This document shows, in pieces, positions 12,797 to 24,349 of a stretch of DNA of 64,000 bases. The stretch lies in assembly GCA_963281255.1 (NCBI GenBank), contig OY725489.1:1798001-1862000 (forward strand), read 5' to 3'. The stretch comes from Aphrocallistes beatrix. Its lineage: Eukaryota > Porifera > Hexactinellida > Sceptrulophora > Aphrocallistidae. A program made the translations under genes and the position numbers. The notes beneath the pieces were generated by a model, which was not told the DNA's origin, made no database searches, and worked only from the letters and a program-made list of their open reading frames with translations. The number at the start of each line of letters is the position of its first letter. The first letter of the stretch is position 1.

Positions 12797-13280
12797 CGCT
12801 TGCTTGCGCTGCGGGGCTGGCGGACACTTTGTGTCCGCCGGAGGCGCCCTCCGGGCGCCTGGGGTCACAGTGATCAATTAAAAGGGAGATGACATTTCTA
12901 AATACGTCTGTCCTACTGTTATGATCGATATCGCACGAAAAATCGCCAAATTTGTCAATTTTTAAAATTTTGATGCGTAATGATGACGTCATAACAGAGT
13001 GATAAGTCATCATATTTGGCTGAGGGGTGTTGCATCATAAGTGAGATATATTAATTTACAGATTCTACTAAAATTTCAGCCTTCTATCACCTAAAATGGC
13101 TAAGTTATGGTCAAAAAACTGAAATTTTTAATTATCAAAAAGGTGACGATGACGTCATAATTCCATGATGAGTCAACATTTCCGTCTGAGCTCAGAACTT
13201 TGTAGAGCCATAGCCAAAAGACTCCCACATACCAAAAATCAACTTTCTTCGCTTGGCAGTTTCTTCAATCAATTCGTTAC
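12797..13280 (-). mobile_element. Helitron-like family A copy
   Basis: Contains three consecutive palindromic blocks: gcgcgcttcgc..., gcggacactttgtgtccgc and ggcgccctccgggcgcc. It ends at cttcaatcaattcgttac. The TA run after it is interrupted by the hAT MITE at 13287. Confidence 0.55.
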
Positions 13281-13286
13281 ATATAT

Positions 13287-13649
13287 CAAGGCTGGATTCG
13301 GTGAACGGTTAACCGGCTAACCGCCGTCGACTCGGTTAACGGTTAAGAAAATCTTAGATCGGCTAGCCGATCTGCTTTATTTTCTAAATATTTGCACTAA
13401 TTTCATTGTTTTCGACAGAAATTCATGAATATTACTTCTTAAAAATTAATAATATATTATAATTTCTATTTTTAATCATATAGTATATTTCGAGACAACT
13501 GAAAATTAATCAAATTAATCAGCAGGTTAAATATTAGTCTAAAAATCCATATTTCAACCAATCAATATTGACATCGGTTAACCGGTTAACCGCCCTAGAG
13601 GAAACCAAAATAACCGAATTCTAAAATCGGTTAACCAACCCCAGCCCTG
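13287..13649. repeat. hAT-type MITE nested in the TA run of family A
   Basis: Ends CAAGGCTGG and CCAGCCCTG with inner inverted repeats of ggttaaccggttaaccg type. The flanks are TA-rich, so the 8 bp target duplication cannot be fixed exactly. Confidence 0.6.
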
Positions 13650-13662
13650 CATATATATATCC

Positions 13663-14215
13663 TTACTATTAAAACTCGATTATTGTGTATGTGTATATAT
13701 ATATATATATCTCTGTAACGAATTGATTGAAGAAACTGCCGGTCACAGAAAGCTAATTTTTGGCATGTGGGAGTATTTTGGCTATGGCTCCAGTAAGTTC
13801 TGAGCTCAGACCAAAATGTCGACTCATCATGGAATTATTACGTCATTGTTACATTTTTAAAAGTTAAGCAACACAGTTATTCGGCCATAACATAAAAAAG
13901 CCATTATAGGAGATAGAAGGCTGAAATTTTAATAGAATATGTATACTCACATACCTCACATATGATGCAACTATCATCAAAAAATGATGACTCATCACTT
14001 AGTTATGACGTCATCATTACTCATCAAAAATTTGAAATTTGACAAATTTGGTGATTTTTCGAGTGATATCGATTTTAAAACTAAGATGGACATATTTAGA
14101 GGTGATATTTCCCTTATAATTAACCAATATCACCTCCAGGCGACCGAAGGGAGCCTCCGGCGGACACAAAGTGTCCGCCAACCGCGCAGCACAAGCAAGC
14201 GCGAAGCACGCTTGT
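13663..14215 (+). mobile_element. Helitron-like family A, complete + copy
   Basis: Begins TCCTTACTATTAAAACTCG, followed by a TA microsatellite and then ctgtaacgaattgattgaag. It ends with the GC-rich hairpin block and cacgcttgta. Because it faces the reversed copies from 14383 on, the two form an inverted repeat with arms of about 500 bp. Confidence 0.6.
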
Positions 14216-14226
14216 ATATATATATA

Positions 14227-16446
14227 CAGGGTGCCTCAAAAGTTCTGCAACAAATATTGCTGATGCATTATACATAGATAAATAGATCGAATATCCGATA
14301 CCTCTTTTTAATCAAAAAATAGGGAGGATTATCTTATTTATTTTGCATTCCCAATGGCCTGCTTTTCTCAATTTATTTGCAACAAGCGCGCTTCGCGCTT
14401 GCTTGCGCTGCGCGACTGGCGGACACTTCGTATCCGCCGGAGGGTCCCTTCGGTCGCCTGGAGTCACATTGGTTAACTATAAGGGAGATAACATCTCTAA
14501 AATGTCTGTTCTACTGTGCTAATCGATATCACTCGAAAAATCACCAAATTTGTGAATTTAAAAATTTTGATGAGTAATGATGACGTCATAACAAAGTGAT
14601 GAGTCATCATTTTTTGATGATAGTCGCATCATATGTGAGACATGTTAGTATACAGATTCTATTAAAATTTCAGCCTTCTATCTCCTATAATGGCTGAGTT
14701 ATGCCCGAATAACTGTGTTGCTTAACTTTTAAAAATGTGACAATGACGTCATAATTCCATGATGAGTGGACATTTTGCTCTGAGCTCAGAACTTACTGGA
14801 GCCATAGCCAAAATACTCCCACATGCCAAAAATCAGCTTTCTATGACCGGCAGTTTCTTCAATCAATTCGTTACAGATATATATATATACAAGCGCGCTT
14901 CGCTTGCTTGCGCTGCGCGGCTTGCGGACACTTCGTGTCCGCCGGAGGCTCCCTTTGGTCGCCTGGAAGTGACATTGGTTAATTATAATGGAGATAACAT
15001 CTCTGAATACGTCTGTCCTACTGTTCTAATCGATTTCACTCGAATTGTCGCCAAATTTGTCAATTTTTAAAATTTTGATGAGTAATGATGACGTCATAAC
15101 AAAGTGATGAGTCATTATTTTTTGATGATAGTTGCAGCATATGTGAGGTATGTTAGTATACATAATCTATTAAAATTTCAGCCTTCTATCTCCTATAATG
15201 GCTGAGTTATGCCCGAATAACTGTGTTGCTTAACTTTTAAAAATGCGACAATGACGTCATAATTCCATGATGAGTCGACATTTTGCTCTGAGCTCAGAAC
15301 TTACTGGAGCCATAGCCAAAAGACCCCCACAAGTCAAAACTCAGCTTTCTGCGCCTGGCAGTTTCTTCAATCAATTCGTTACAGATATATCCTTACTATT
15401 AAAACTCGATGATTGTATATATACAAGCGCGCTTCGCGCTTGCTTGCGCTGCGCGGCTGGCGGACACTTTGTGTCCGCCGGAGGCTCCCTTCGGTCGCCT
15501 GGAGTCACATTGGTTAATTATAAGGGAGATAACATATCTAAATATGTCTGTTCTACTGTGCTAATCGATATCACTCGAAAAATCACCAAATTTGTCAATT
15601 TTAAAATTTTTGATGCGTAATGATGACGTCATAACAAACTGATGAGTCATCATTTTTTGATGAAAGTCGCATCATATGTGAGGTATGTTAGTATACAGAT
15701 TCTATTAAAATTTCAGCCTTCTATCTCCTATAATGGCTGAGTTATGCCCGAATAACTGTGTTGCTTAACTTTTAAAAATGTGACAATGACGTCATAATTC
15801 CATGATGAGTCGACATTTTGCTCTGAACTCAGAACTTACTGGAGCCATAGCCAAAAGACTCCCACATGCCAAAAATCCTCCTTCTGCGCCCGGCAGTTTC
15901 TTCAATCAATTCGTTACAGATATATATATATATGCAATCATCGAGTTTTAATAGTAAGGATATATATATATATACATACACAATAATCGAGTTTTAATAG
16001 TAAGGATGCTGGATCATATATATATATCGTTGTCTAGTAAATAATATTTTTTATCTGAATGAAAAAACTCATATCCATGGTACATTTGACGTCTATACTT
16101 AAAATACTCGCGTTCTTATAGAAGATTTCCGTTACATAAATCAAAAGTAATAATATTATTTTAGTATTATGAATCAATTACAGAATATAGAAGTGATTAA
16201 TGTAATATTTCATCAAAAAATAGTGGTCTTCAAACTTGACACTTTTGAGCTCCAAATATTGGAGTAATTGGTATGTAATTATTTAAAATTTTATAAGAAA
16301 TGTTTTTTTGCGTAATGAGTTGAACTCATTTCTATGCTAGAAGGGTGCTAAATTTCATTTATGGAGGCTAATTTGGAGTACAATCAAGTGATCTTAGTCA
16401 AATTAACAAAGTAAAATTGGTTGTTGCAGAACTTTTGAGACACCCT
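14227..16446. repeat. Tc1-type repeat split by the family A array
   Basis: The left end cagggtgcctcaaaagttct (after TA) and the right end agaacttttgagacaccct are inverted copies. The left piece is 14227-14373 and the right piece is about 16013-16446. The block between is foreign repeat DNA. Confidence 0.55.
14374..16012 (-). mobile_element. Tandem array of three family A Helitron-like units
   Basis: Three head-to-tail units of about 500 bp (about 14383-14878, 14890-15385 and 15423-15930) each start with a caagcgcgcttcgc block and end in ttcgttacagata plus a TA run. A 5' terminus stub (tccttactattaaaactcg) separates units 2 and 3. Two stacked reversed termini close the array at about 15935-15960 and 15985-16006. 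The units look very similar to each other, which suggests recent or homogenised copies. Confidence 0.65.
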
Positions 16447-16649
16447 ATATATACGTACACACATTAATCGAGTTTTAATAGTAAGGATGAGGTTAAATTT
16501 AGTCACATGAACCATTTTAAAATCTTTCAAAAAAAGTTAACCAGGCTGCTCGGGGTTGCAGCCGTTGTGTTTTATCGTCATATTCATAATGTTGTCGACA
16601 AATTGATTTATCAATCTAAAATTGTTTTAGTTTCACCTGAACCTGCTTA

Positions 16650-19600
16650 ATGGCTGAAGTTAAGGAAAAAATATGCCTAAAAGTTGGACTTTACAATTCA
16701 ATTCCTGATCTTGGAGAGGACCATCTAAATTCATATAAAAATCTAGTTGTCGCCGAATTCAAAAAGATTGCTCCCAATGTGTATCTAGACGTAGCTGTAG
16801 GAAAACGCTATGTTCCTTATGCTGAATCTCTAGAAAGTTATTTTACTGAAAAACATTTTGATATGCTTGAAATCGATATGGCTACCAAAGAAATGTTAGA
16901 AGGAAAAATGAAAAAGGTTGATATTAAACCCGAACTGTTTCTCAAGCCTACTGTGGACGCTGTTAAATTAAACAATGAATATATTGGATATCCTACGCTT
17001 GCTTGTGGAAATTTTATTATTGAAGTTAAACATAGTGGTGAAAAGACAGTAGATTTGGATGATGAAAATTACCAAAAGTTCAAACAATCTGCTGAGAAAG
17101 CAGAAGATGTAATGGTAGGTAAACAACCGCAACAACATGCTCGTTTATTAGGTGGTAAGTTAGATGACTCAGAAGGCTGGTATCTTCCATTTATATATCT
17201 TGACGGAGTGATCGACCTCATTGCGACAGATAATTTGGAAGAAGAAATTCAAAAAGTGATTGATGGGAATCCTAATCAAATCGTTATTGCAAGATTAAGG
17301 AAATTTGCAACTCTCTTTGAAGATGAGAGTGGGAAATATGTAGAAGAAAGTTCCAAGGAAATTATTGAAGATGTTGTTCAAGGCGAGGCAGCATATTTTT
17401 TTGGTTTTTCAGAAAAACTTTCTGAGATTCTTAAAATGTCAGGCGGGGAAGTTAAAGCATTCGGTACACTGTCTGCACCTATAGGTAGTCAAAACAAGGT
17501 TTTAGTTTTTACTGATGGATTGGTAATTAATAATTCTCAATATGAAGAATCTACTCAAGAAAAGAAAGAAGCAATTCAGAAATTTGCTGATTTCTTTACA
17601 GGTATATTAGCGCTTTACTCTAATAATTATTGAGTTTATTGGTAGGCTGCCTCACTAAATGATAATTCATTGGTGGTCTTCAAAGAAAGCAACATGTTTG
17701 CACAGGAAAATCTTATATATTAAAATGCAAGGATTTTTGTTTTTTTGTTTTTGTTTGTCCGAATTGATTGAAGAATTAGGAAGTCATAGAGATGTGAAAA
17801 TTGGCATGCAGGTGTATATTTTCACACCTGTATGTACATATTTTCACACCATTGGTGAATTTTGGAAAATATGTTAGAGACTAGCTTCCAACGGGTGACA
17901 TGGGGTTTTCAGGGGTGTAGATTTCGAATATCATATTTTCAGATCTATATGATAAATTATTTGTTTACTTTTGTTTACAATAGATACATAAAGTAAACAA
18001 ATCTCAAAGATATGCTAGAAACTTGCTTTAAACGGTTGACATGGGGTTTTCAGGGGTATATATTTCGAATATCATATTTTCGAGTAAATTTGATGATCAA
18101 TTTGTTTACCTTTGTTTACAATAGATACATAAAGTAAACAAATTGCAAAAATAGGCTAGAGACTAGCTTCCAACGGTTGGGTTTTTAGCGCTGTAGATTT
18201 CGAATATTATATCTTCGGGTGCATATGAGAAATTATTCGTTAACCTTTGTTTACAATATTTATATAAAGGAAAAAATTCCCAAAATAGGTTAGATTGACT
18301 AACTTCAGGCGCCCGCAGGGCGACTCTTCGGACACAAATTGTCCGCAAGCCGCGCATCGCAAGCAAGCGAAGCACGCTTGTATAACTTAAAACGGAAAAT
18401 TTAATGAAATTAATATAAGAATTTGTAACAATTAACAATAATGACAGGAACCTGGATCCGTCCCTTGGGGCGGCACACGCAGTGCGGCAGGTACGGCGAG
18501 TTCTGTACTGCGTGTAACTTCCACCCGTTATGAAATAACTAATGAACCCATTTGTATCATACAACACCTGATAAGATATCTTAGGATAATAAATAAGCAG
18601 ATTAAAAAAGATCTTGAAATGGTGCGTACCAAAAGTAGTTATAAAATGACCATCAGTGGCGTACACTGATTGTAATTTTATTATCATGCATACTGTTGAG
18701 GGAGCTGTATCCCACATAAATTATAAATTTGCTTTCTACAAAGGCTGAAACCGCGATTGAATCGCATATCAGTATTCATGAATAGTTCCCTAACCGAATA
18801 TCAACTGTTTTCCAAATAGTTTTAGGATATTGAATTATTCGGTTGCAACCTTGCTTTCTACTTTTGTCTTGATTTTTATGTATCAAAATGAATGAATAAT
18901 AAGATAAATTATATAAATATTATTGCTCCATACTAGATGGTTAGAATAGCTGTAGATCGATATTTCAGCGTCATTATTTGCTCGCTTCCTCGCTCAGGAC
19001 CCCTAATCCTAAATCCTGGCTATGCCCCTGCATTACGCTTGTCATCTCATCCTAGGACAGTCGAATTTAAGTTGGCTCGCCTAAATTAAAATCTCTGTAG
19101 CCGCCACTGGTCGGGTCGGGTTGGGTTCGGGTTCGAATCGGGTCGGGTTAGGTTCTGAAAAATCGACCGATTCCAACTCTCTGACTGTGGATGTGCCGTG
19201 CCTGATAAGGCAATAGTACTTGTTCTGTTGCATTGCCATTGATGAACAGCATTAAAGTCAAGTCGTTTGATGATTGATCGGGTGGTTTTGGTTCCGAAAG
19301 CTATTTTATAATAATGAAGGGTAAAAAGTGACCAATTCCCAAATTTTGAGCTGTTACTGCATATTATTTACTATCCTACTGTACACATGAATCGATTGTA
19401 GAATATACGTATCAGTCTAACTGCAAGTATATACAATTGACTAAATGATGATCAAGTCAACAGTTTTATTATGCTTTTAATGTTTATATAAACTAACTAC
19501 TACGTCTTGAAATATAATTCAATTTCTACATAGATTTTCATTTTACAAACCAATTTTGAATTTTTTGGTCCTTCTACGTACAGTCAGGGTCACTTATTAT

Positions 19601-22594
19601 GAACTCGCTTAATATGAACATTCGTCTATTATGAACTAACCTCCTGGTCCCAATTTCATTTTTTAGATAGGATTTGTATTGAATCAAGTTCGCTTAATAT
19701 GAAGTATCTCTATTATGAATATAATTTTTGGTCCTCTGGTGGTTCACAATAAGCGACCCTGACTGTATTTCCTTTTTAATTCTTCAAATATTTCAAATAT
19801 CTAAAATAGCGTCACGTAGCTAGTACATGAGAGCATTCGCATATTTTAATCAATTTATGTACCTATCCATGGCCTACTTAACTCAGGCCTCACAGTAGAA
19901 TGTGAAATTTGGACCAGGGATGCGTTTGAAGCCGAACAATGAAATACCAACTTTTCAATATTTCGTGGTAATTTTAGTGCATAATGATTTGAGTGATAGC
20001 CTTGAGCGTTCACATTTGATCTAACCCTCATTAATTTCTATTTTAAATGTCTCCATCATACTATACTATATTGAGTATTGAAGTGATAATATATATCATA
20101 TATTTCATTTAAATAATTGAAATAAACAAGACAATACTATTACAATCACAATTAATAATGTATTAAAACAGTTTTACAATACATAAACTTTATTTCGATC
20201 ATTTTAGCGATGTTGTTGTCTCCGATTAACATATTGAGGGTTGAGTTACTGGCATGTGAGAAAGGTTGGCCGCGCTTACAGCTGAACTAAATAAAGAAAA
20301 ATAAAGTTAAACACATACTATATTAAAATATAAGGATATTAAGAGTTAAATTTCAATTTACGTTTTTCAATTCCTCTACATACTACCATGGAATTATAAT
20401 TTTTTACATTATTAGCTATCATACAATTTCCTGAAACAAATAACAACCTAGAATAGAAAAACGAGGAATATTGCAGGAAGGACATGTATTTTCCCAGACA
20501 TCACAATAATTGCTATCTACTATTAAGTTTAAAGCAAGCTCGACTAGAATTTTCCTCGCTGGCCCTTCATGGTAACAGACGAACAATGCAGGACCATTTT
20601 TTCTGAAGGCTAGAGACCATGATAGCAAATACAGTTTTCATAGGATTATCTGGACATATATTGGATCCTATAATTTTGCCTCCCTTGTATGATATACAGT
20701 AGAACTCGGATAAGACGTACCCCTCCAGGAAGCGGAAAAAAGCACGTACTATCCGTAAGTACGTTCTAACCGAGTTGATATTACATAGGAATCCAGATAA
20801 TAAATGAATTCTGGTTCAGAGAAATGAGTACGTACTAAGCCGAAGTACGTTGTATCCCGAGTACGTACTAACCGAGTTCTACTGTACCGGGTTTTACGTG
20901 AAGTTCATCCATTTGAAGGATGACATGTTTTTGTTCATTCGAAAAAGAACACGTCGCTTGCCTCAGGAATGGAAAGAATTCATTTTCGAGCCCAAATGAA
21001 GAGTACAATTTTTCTAAAGTATTGAAGTGAGGAAGTGATAGGCAAGGCATGTGCTGGAGATACTTATAACAAGCTGGCGAGATGTGTTTTAAGAGAAAAT
21101 ATTTGTGTGAGTATGTTGTATCTATGTCTATTTTTGGGAACAAGACTGTTTTCTAATTGGCATTGAATGAATTGGAGTCGACAAATTTCTGGATGCTCAG
21201 ATGTTTCCACATCCGAACTGGTATGCATAATATCAATGGCTTGTTGGATATTAACATTCGCTGATGATATATGGGAAGCAGTAGATTCAGAATTCTTAGA
21301 TGGCTCACATCGATAAGGCGCGCTAGAAATTTCATTCACAAGTGATTCAAGTTGTCGAATATCACTGAGGCAACTGAGCGAATGTGGAAAAATCACATTT
21401 TTATAAAAGGCCTTGATAGAAAGATCGAACGTTACTACCAAATAAACATCAACTAGTATACTAGAATTCTCTAAACTAGGACGCATAAAAATCAAGCTAT
21501 GTTCATCTGGGTACCATAATGACCAGGTTTTAGGTAAATAAATAAGTGATAACTTACCTTGCATTTCCTGGGAGCAGCTAACCTTAAATCTCTCTTTTTC
21601 TTCTGCATCAGATCTCAGGCTAAGTGTCAAAGCTTGATTGAGGTAATCTTTTGAGTCGAGAGACCGACGACTTCGCTTAGCTGCAGATTGGGAGTAGTAT
21701 GAGGGACTAAGTTGATCTGGTTTCTGCGGCATCTTGAAAAGAGTCACACGATCTTCAGACTTGTAGTTACACTTGCAACCAGGTGCCGAGCAACTGGTCG
21801 GCATTTCAAATGTAAGTACGTAGCTAGTGCAAAAATGAAATGTATGTAAATATTTATTATTATGATTAAATTATATATAGATGCTATTTTTATAAATTAA
21901 AGTATATACGAACATGATTGTATGAAAATGTTATGGGTAATTGTGAATAGATAAACATGAATAAAACATTGTGGTTAATTAACAATTACCGGCTTCGACT
22001 GCATCCCTGGTACAATATTTCCATTCTACTGTGAGGCCTGAGTTAAGTAGGCCATGACCTATCTAATTTAATGTATTTTGAACTATGACCCGGACAAATG
22101 CTGTTTCGCCTGAAAAAGGTTTTCTGGACCAAAATAAACAAATCTCAGGACTTTTACGGGTTTATTCTGAACATTATTCGTCGCTTTGTCAAAATCTATT
22201 GCATATTCTGATCAAATCGATGCTAAAATACAAATTAGAATCATAAAACGGGTGATATAACACTTTGAATTTGCCCAGAACCTTTTGGGTCTGCCATCTT
22301 AAGGCCAATCGGTATTACATTTGGAATTCCTAATTTTTATCTCTTCCTATAGGTGCCAAGTTTCGTGAAGAATTTGTTATGGGTAGAGATCTTAATCCAC
22401 CTCAGATACGCTATTTACTTCCAACTGACATAGCTTTTTATGAGCAAACGAAAGATGTGATTTACAAAGAATTATATGATTTGATTAAAAATGGCATTTC
22501 AGCTCCTGCATTAAATGAAGATATACGGAAGAAAATGGAGGATGTTCTACATCCGTTAATCTTTGGTGGTTTGAAAAAGAAGAAAATAACCTAA
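16650..22594 (+). CDS. Thiaminase I-like protein, two exons
   Basis: Exon 1 is 16650-17601 and exon 2 is 22353-22594, joined in phase 1 (G+GT gives Gly) by a 4751 bp GT-AG intron. They give 397 residues, near the size of mature bacterial thiaminase I. Thiaminase I swaps the thiazole of thiamin for another nucleophile; the fold is that of a periplasmic binding protein. Recalled bacterial sequences align throughout: the opening ICLKVGLYNSIPD, the EIDMATKEML segment, GYPTLACGNFII with Cys119 at the nucleophile position, FFGFSEK with Glu255 at the general-base position, VFTDGLVINN with a further Asp, and the exon 2 motif PQIRYLLPT. The bacterial enzyme is exported, but no signal peptide is seen here, so the protein is probably cytosolic. 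The frame is open end to end. A ttttag site 30 bp before the ATG could be a 5' UTR or trans-splice acceptor. Activity is inferred; a binding-only role is possible. Confidence 0.72.
17711..18382 (+). mobile_element. Helitron-like family B copy in the thiaminase intron
   Basis: Starts TCTTATATATTAAAATGC and ends cgaagcacgcttgta, with about three internal tandem units. The remaining intron up to 19580 shows no coding sequence; GGGTC/GGGTT-rich low-complexity sequence lies near 19110-19160. Confidence 0.55.
19581..19765. repeat. pogo-type MITE, 185 bp, TA target
   Basis: Ends cagtcagggtcacttatt and cgaccctgactg are inverted and flanked by TA. Inner steps of attatgaac and ttaatatgaa form the usual stuttered terminus. 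Confidence 0.75.
20410..21804 (-). pseudogene. P-element/THAP9-like transposase, degraded
   Basis: The minus strand starts with a THAP-type zinc-finger opening (MPTSCSAPGCKCNY, then FKMP), but the second half of the finger (CxxH) is not found. Further on, in another frame, comes the P-element transposase core (LPHFNTLEKLYSSFGL, then LQMDELHVKPG at about 20890). A pogo-type MITE interrupts the frame directly after this. Beyond it the frame resumes as YKGGKIIGSN and FAIMVSSLQKKWS, then hits a stop and continues in another frame as KILVELALNLIVDSNYCDVW, ending at 20419. So there are at least two frame changes plus one insertion, and the C-terminal part of the family's transposase is absent. It cannot encode active enzyme. 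Confidence 0.75.
20697..20884. repeat. pogo/Tigger-type MITE inside the P-element transposase
   Basis: Inverted ends cagtagaactcggataag and aaccgagttctactg with TA on each side. The 188 bp insertion splits the transposase reading frame. Confidence 0.8.
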
Positions 22595-22906
22595 TTATCC
22601 ATTCCGGTACTAAGAATTATTTGTTTCTTATACAAAGCCTATTTACTCTCTAATATACGTATCAATGCTAATTAGCTTTAGTAAGGCTGTAGTTAGAAGC
22701 TTACTTATTCTTGTTTTATTTACAAGTATTATTCTAGATTTGATCTAAATAGAACCCTTTTTCATTTTTGTATTAGATTTGGAAACCAGTACAGATATAA
22801 TGAAATATCTGTTTTTTATAATTTAACAGCTAATGAATATATGACAATTCTTCCGATATTATTCATTAATTCCCGAAATAATCCTCACTTCACTTGACAA
22901 TACATA

Positions 22907-23286
22907 CACTGGCGGCCATAAAGAATTACCCACTCTAATTGTGTTGTAGTATTAGCTGTGGAGCCTATTCTACAAAATTCTGTAAAGATTGTTACACCAG
23001 AACCTTAAATTGTGTGAGATTTCCTATTTGTTTATCAACGTGCATCAAATTTAAGAAATTTTCTTGTAACCGATATAAATCCTAAATTGTAGTAAATTGG
23101 TAATTTTCAATTTTTAATGACAAGAATAATCGATTACAAGAAAATCGTAAACTTGATACATACGTTGATAAACAAATATGAAATCTCGCACAATTTAAGG
23201 TTCTGTTGTAATAATCAGAACTTTGTAGTATAGGCTCCACAGCTAATACTACAACACAATTAGAGACTTCTTTATGGCCACTAGTG
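22907..23286. repeat. Tc1-type MITE, 380 bp, TA target
   Basis: Inverted ends cactggcggccataaagaat and the complement at ctttatggccactagtg, flanked by TA. The arms extend about 170 bp inward (tgttgtagtattagctgtgg in both). It starts about 310 bp past the thiaminase-like stop. Confidence 0.8.
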
Positions 23287-23582
23287 TATTCATACCAAAA
23301 TATGTAAACCTGGATTGTATTGTATATCAATGTAAACAACAAACAGATGAACTCATTTCTTCTAAACAGTTATATTTTCATTTGGAAATATTTTTGACCG
23401 GTTTATTTGTTTCTATTTATTGTAACATGATCCTGTTATATGGTGTAGCCTTAAGAAAGTATTCATTCCTTGAATCACAGTCTGAGGACACATCCCATGG
23501 AAATCAATTAGGATATTTTGTGACAGTCACCTTTTCAAATATATTTCTATCTTCAACCAAGCTACTCTTTGAGTGGTGATAT

Positions 23583-24349
23583 GGGATACCGACATTTGGT
23601 TACACGACATTTGGTTACAGACAATTCATTACAAGACAATTCGCTACTGTGACATTACGTTACACGACCATTCGTTACACGACATTTCGCTACTAATTTG
23701 ATTGGCCAATTCTAGTCACTTGAAAGTTATTGTCTGACTCTAACATCATACTTCAGTACACAGAATGTTGTAAAGTAATCATAAAAATAACACAAAAACT
23801 TCTAGTTAACATCAATCATCTAGTTAGCATCCATCCCGAAATGATGTGCAACCCCTCTTAGGACTCAATCCTAGGGCGATAGAAATAACTAGCGATGAGA
23901 TTCTTCAGCGCTAATTCGTTTGCTTGTGTCTTTACACGTTTAGGTGGCTGAGCTCCTGCAATGAATTTAGCCTGTCTCACCTCGACTAATCCTTGTTCCC
24001 GTTTTAAGGAAGCTACAAACTTCCAAATTGTAGGGTGGTTGCACCCAACCGTGGCATTAAAAGAACGGTGCCACGCCTCAACGATATTAGTTGTCCGGGG
24101 TAAACCAAATGGAGTGTCGAAATGGTGATTCCACATTTCAATAGGGAACAGAGCCTCCTGGTAAGCCGCCTGGTAGTGTACGTCCGATGTATGTTTTATA
24201 TTTTTTGATTTAAACAATAACTTTGAAGTGTTTAGAATTGGCCAATCAAATTAGTAGCGAAATGTCGTGTAACGTAATGTCACAGTAGCGAATTGTCTTG
24301 TAACGAATTGTCTGTAACCAAATGTCGTGTAACCAAATGTCGGTATCCC
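23583..24349. mobile_element. MULE-type element with stuttered termini, internally deleted
   Basis: Inverted ends of about 125 bp start GGGATACCGACATTTGG. They are built from about seven copies of a motif like gttacacgacatttg, with one-base changes. A transposase C-terminus lies inside. No target duplication is apparent at these edges. Positions 24350-24886 show no further gene. Confidence 0.7.
23858..24217 (-). pseudogene. MULE transposase C-terminal fragment
   Basis: The frame contains LPRTTNIVEAWHRSFNATVG and HPTIWKFVASLKREQGLVEV. This is the conserved C-terminal region of animal MULE transposases (pattern LPRTNNxVEGWH, HPxIWKFxxxLKxEQ). The DDE catalytic part is missing, so this copy is a deletion derivative. 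Confidence 0.75.

Larger units (their letters stand above)
19868..22056. mobile_element. P-element-like transposon (THAP family), 2.2 kb
   Basis: Terminal inverted repeats of about 65 bp start CATGGCCTACTTAACTCAGG on both sides with a few mismatches. The flanking acctatc occurs at 19861-19867 and 22057-22063, a 7 bp match of the P-type target duplication (usually 8). The transposase lies inside on the minus strand. The element sits wholly within the intron of the thiaminase I-like gene. Confidence 0.85.

Noticed and set aside
14377-15620. Recurring short open frames reading ACAARLADTSCPPE-type peptides
   Set aside because: They fall on every copy of the Helitron-like family A GC-rich end and have no start context or family match. 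They are incidental translations of a repeat.
18163-18717. 184-residue minus-strand open frame
   Set aside because: It overlaps the Helitron-like family B 3' end and intron sequence, with no recognisable domain.
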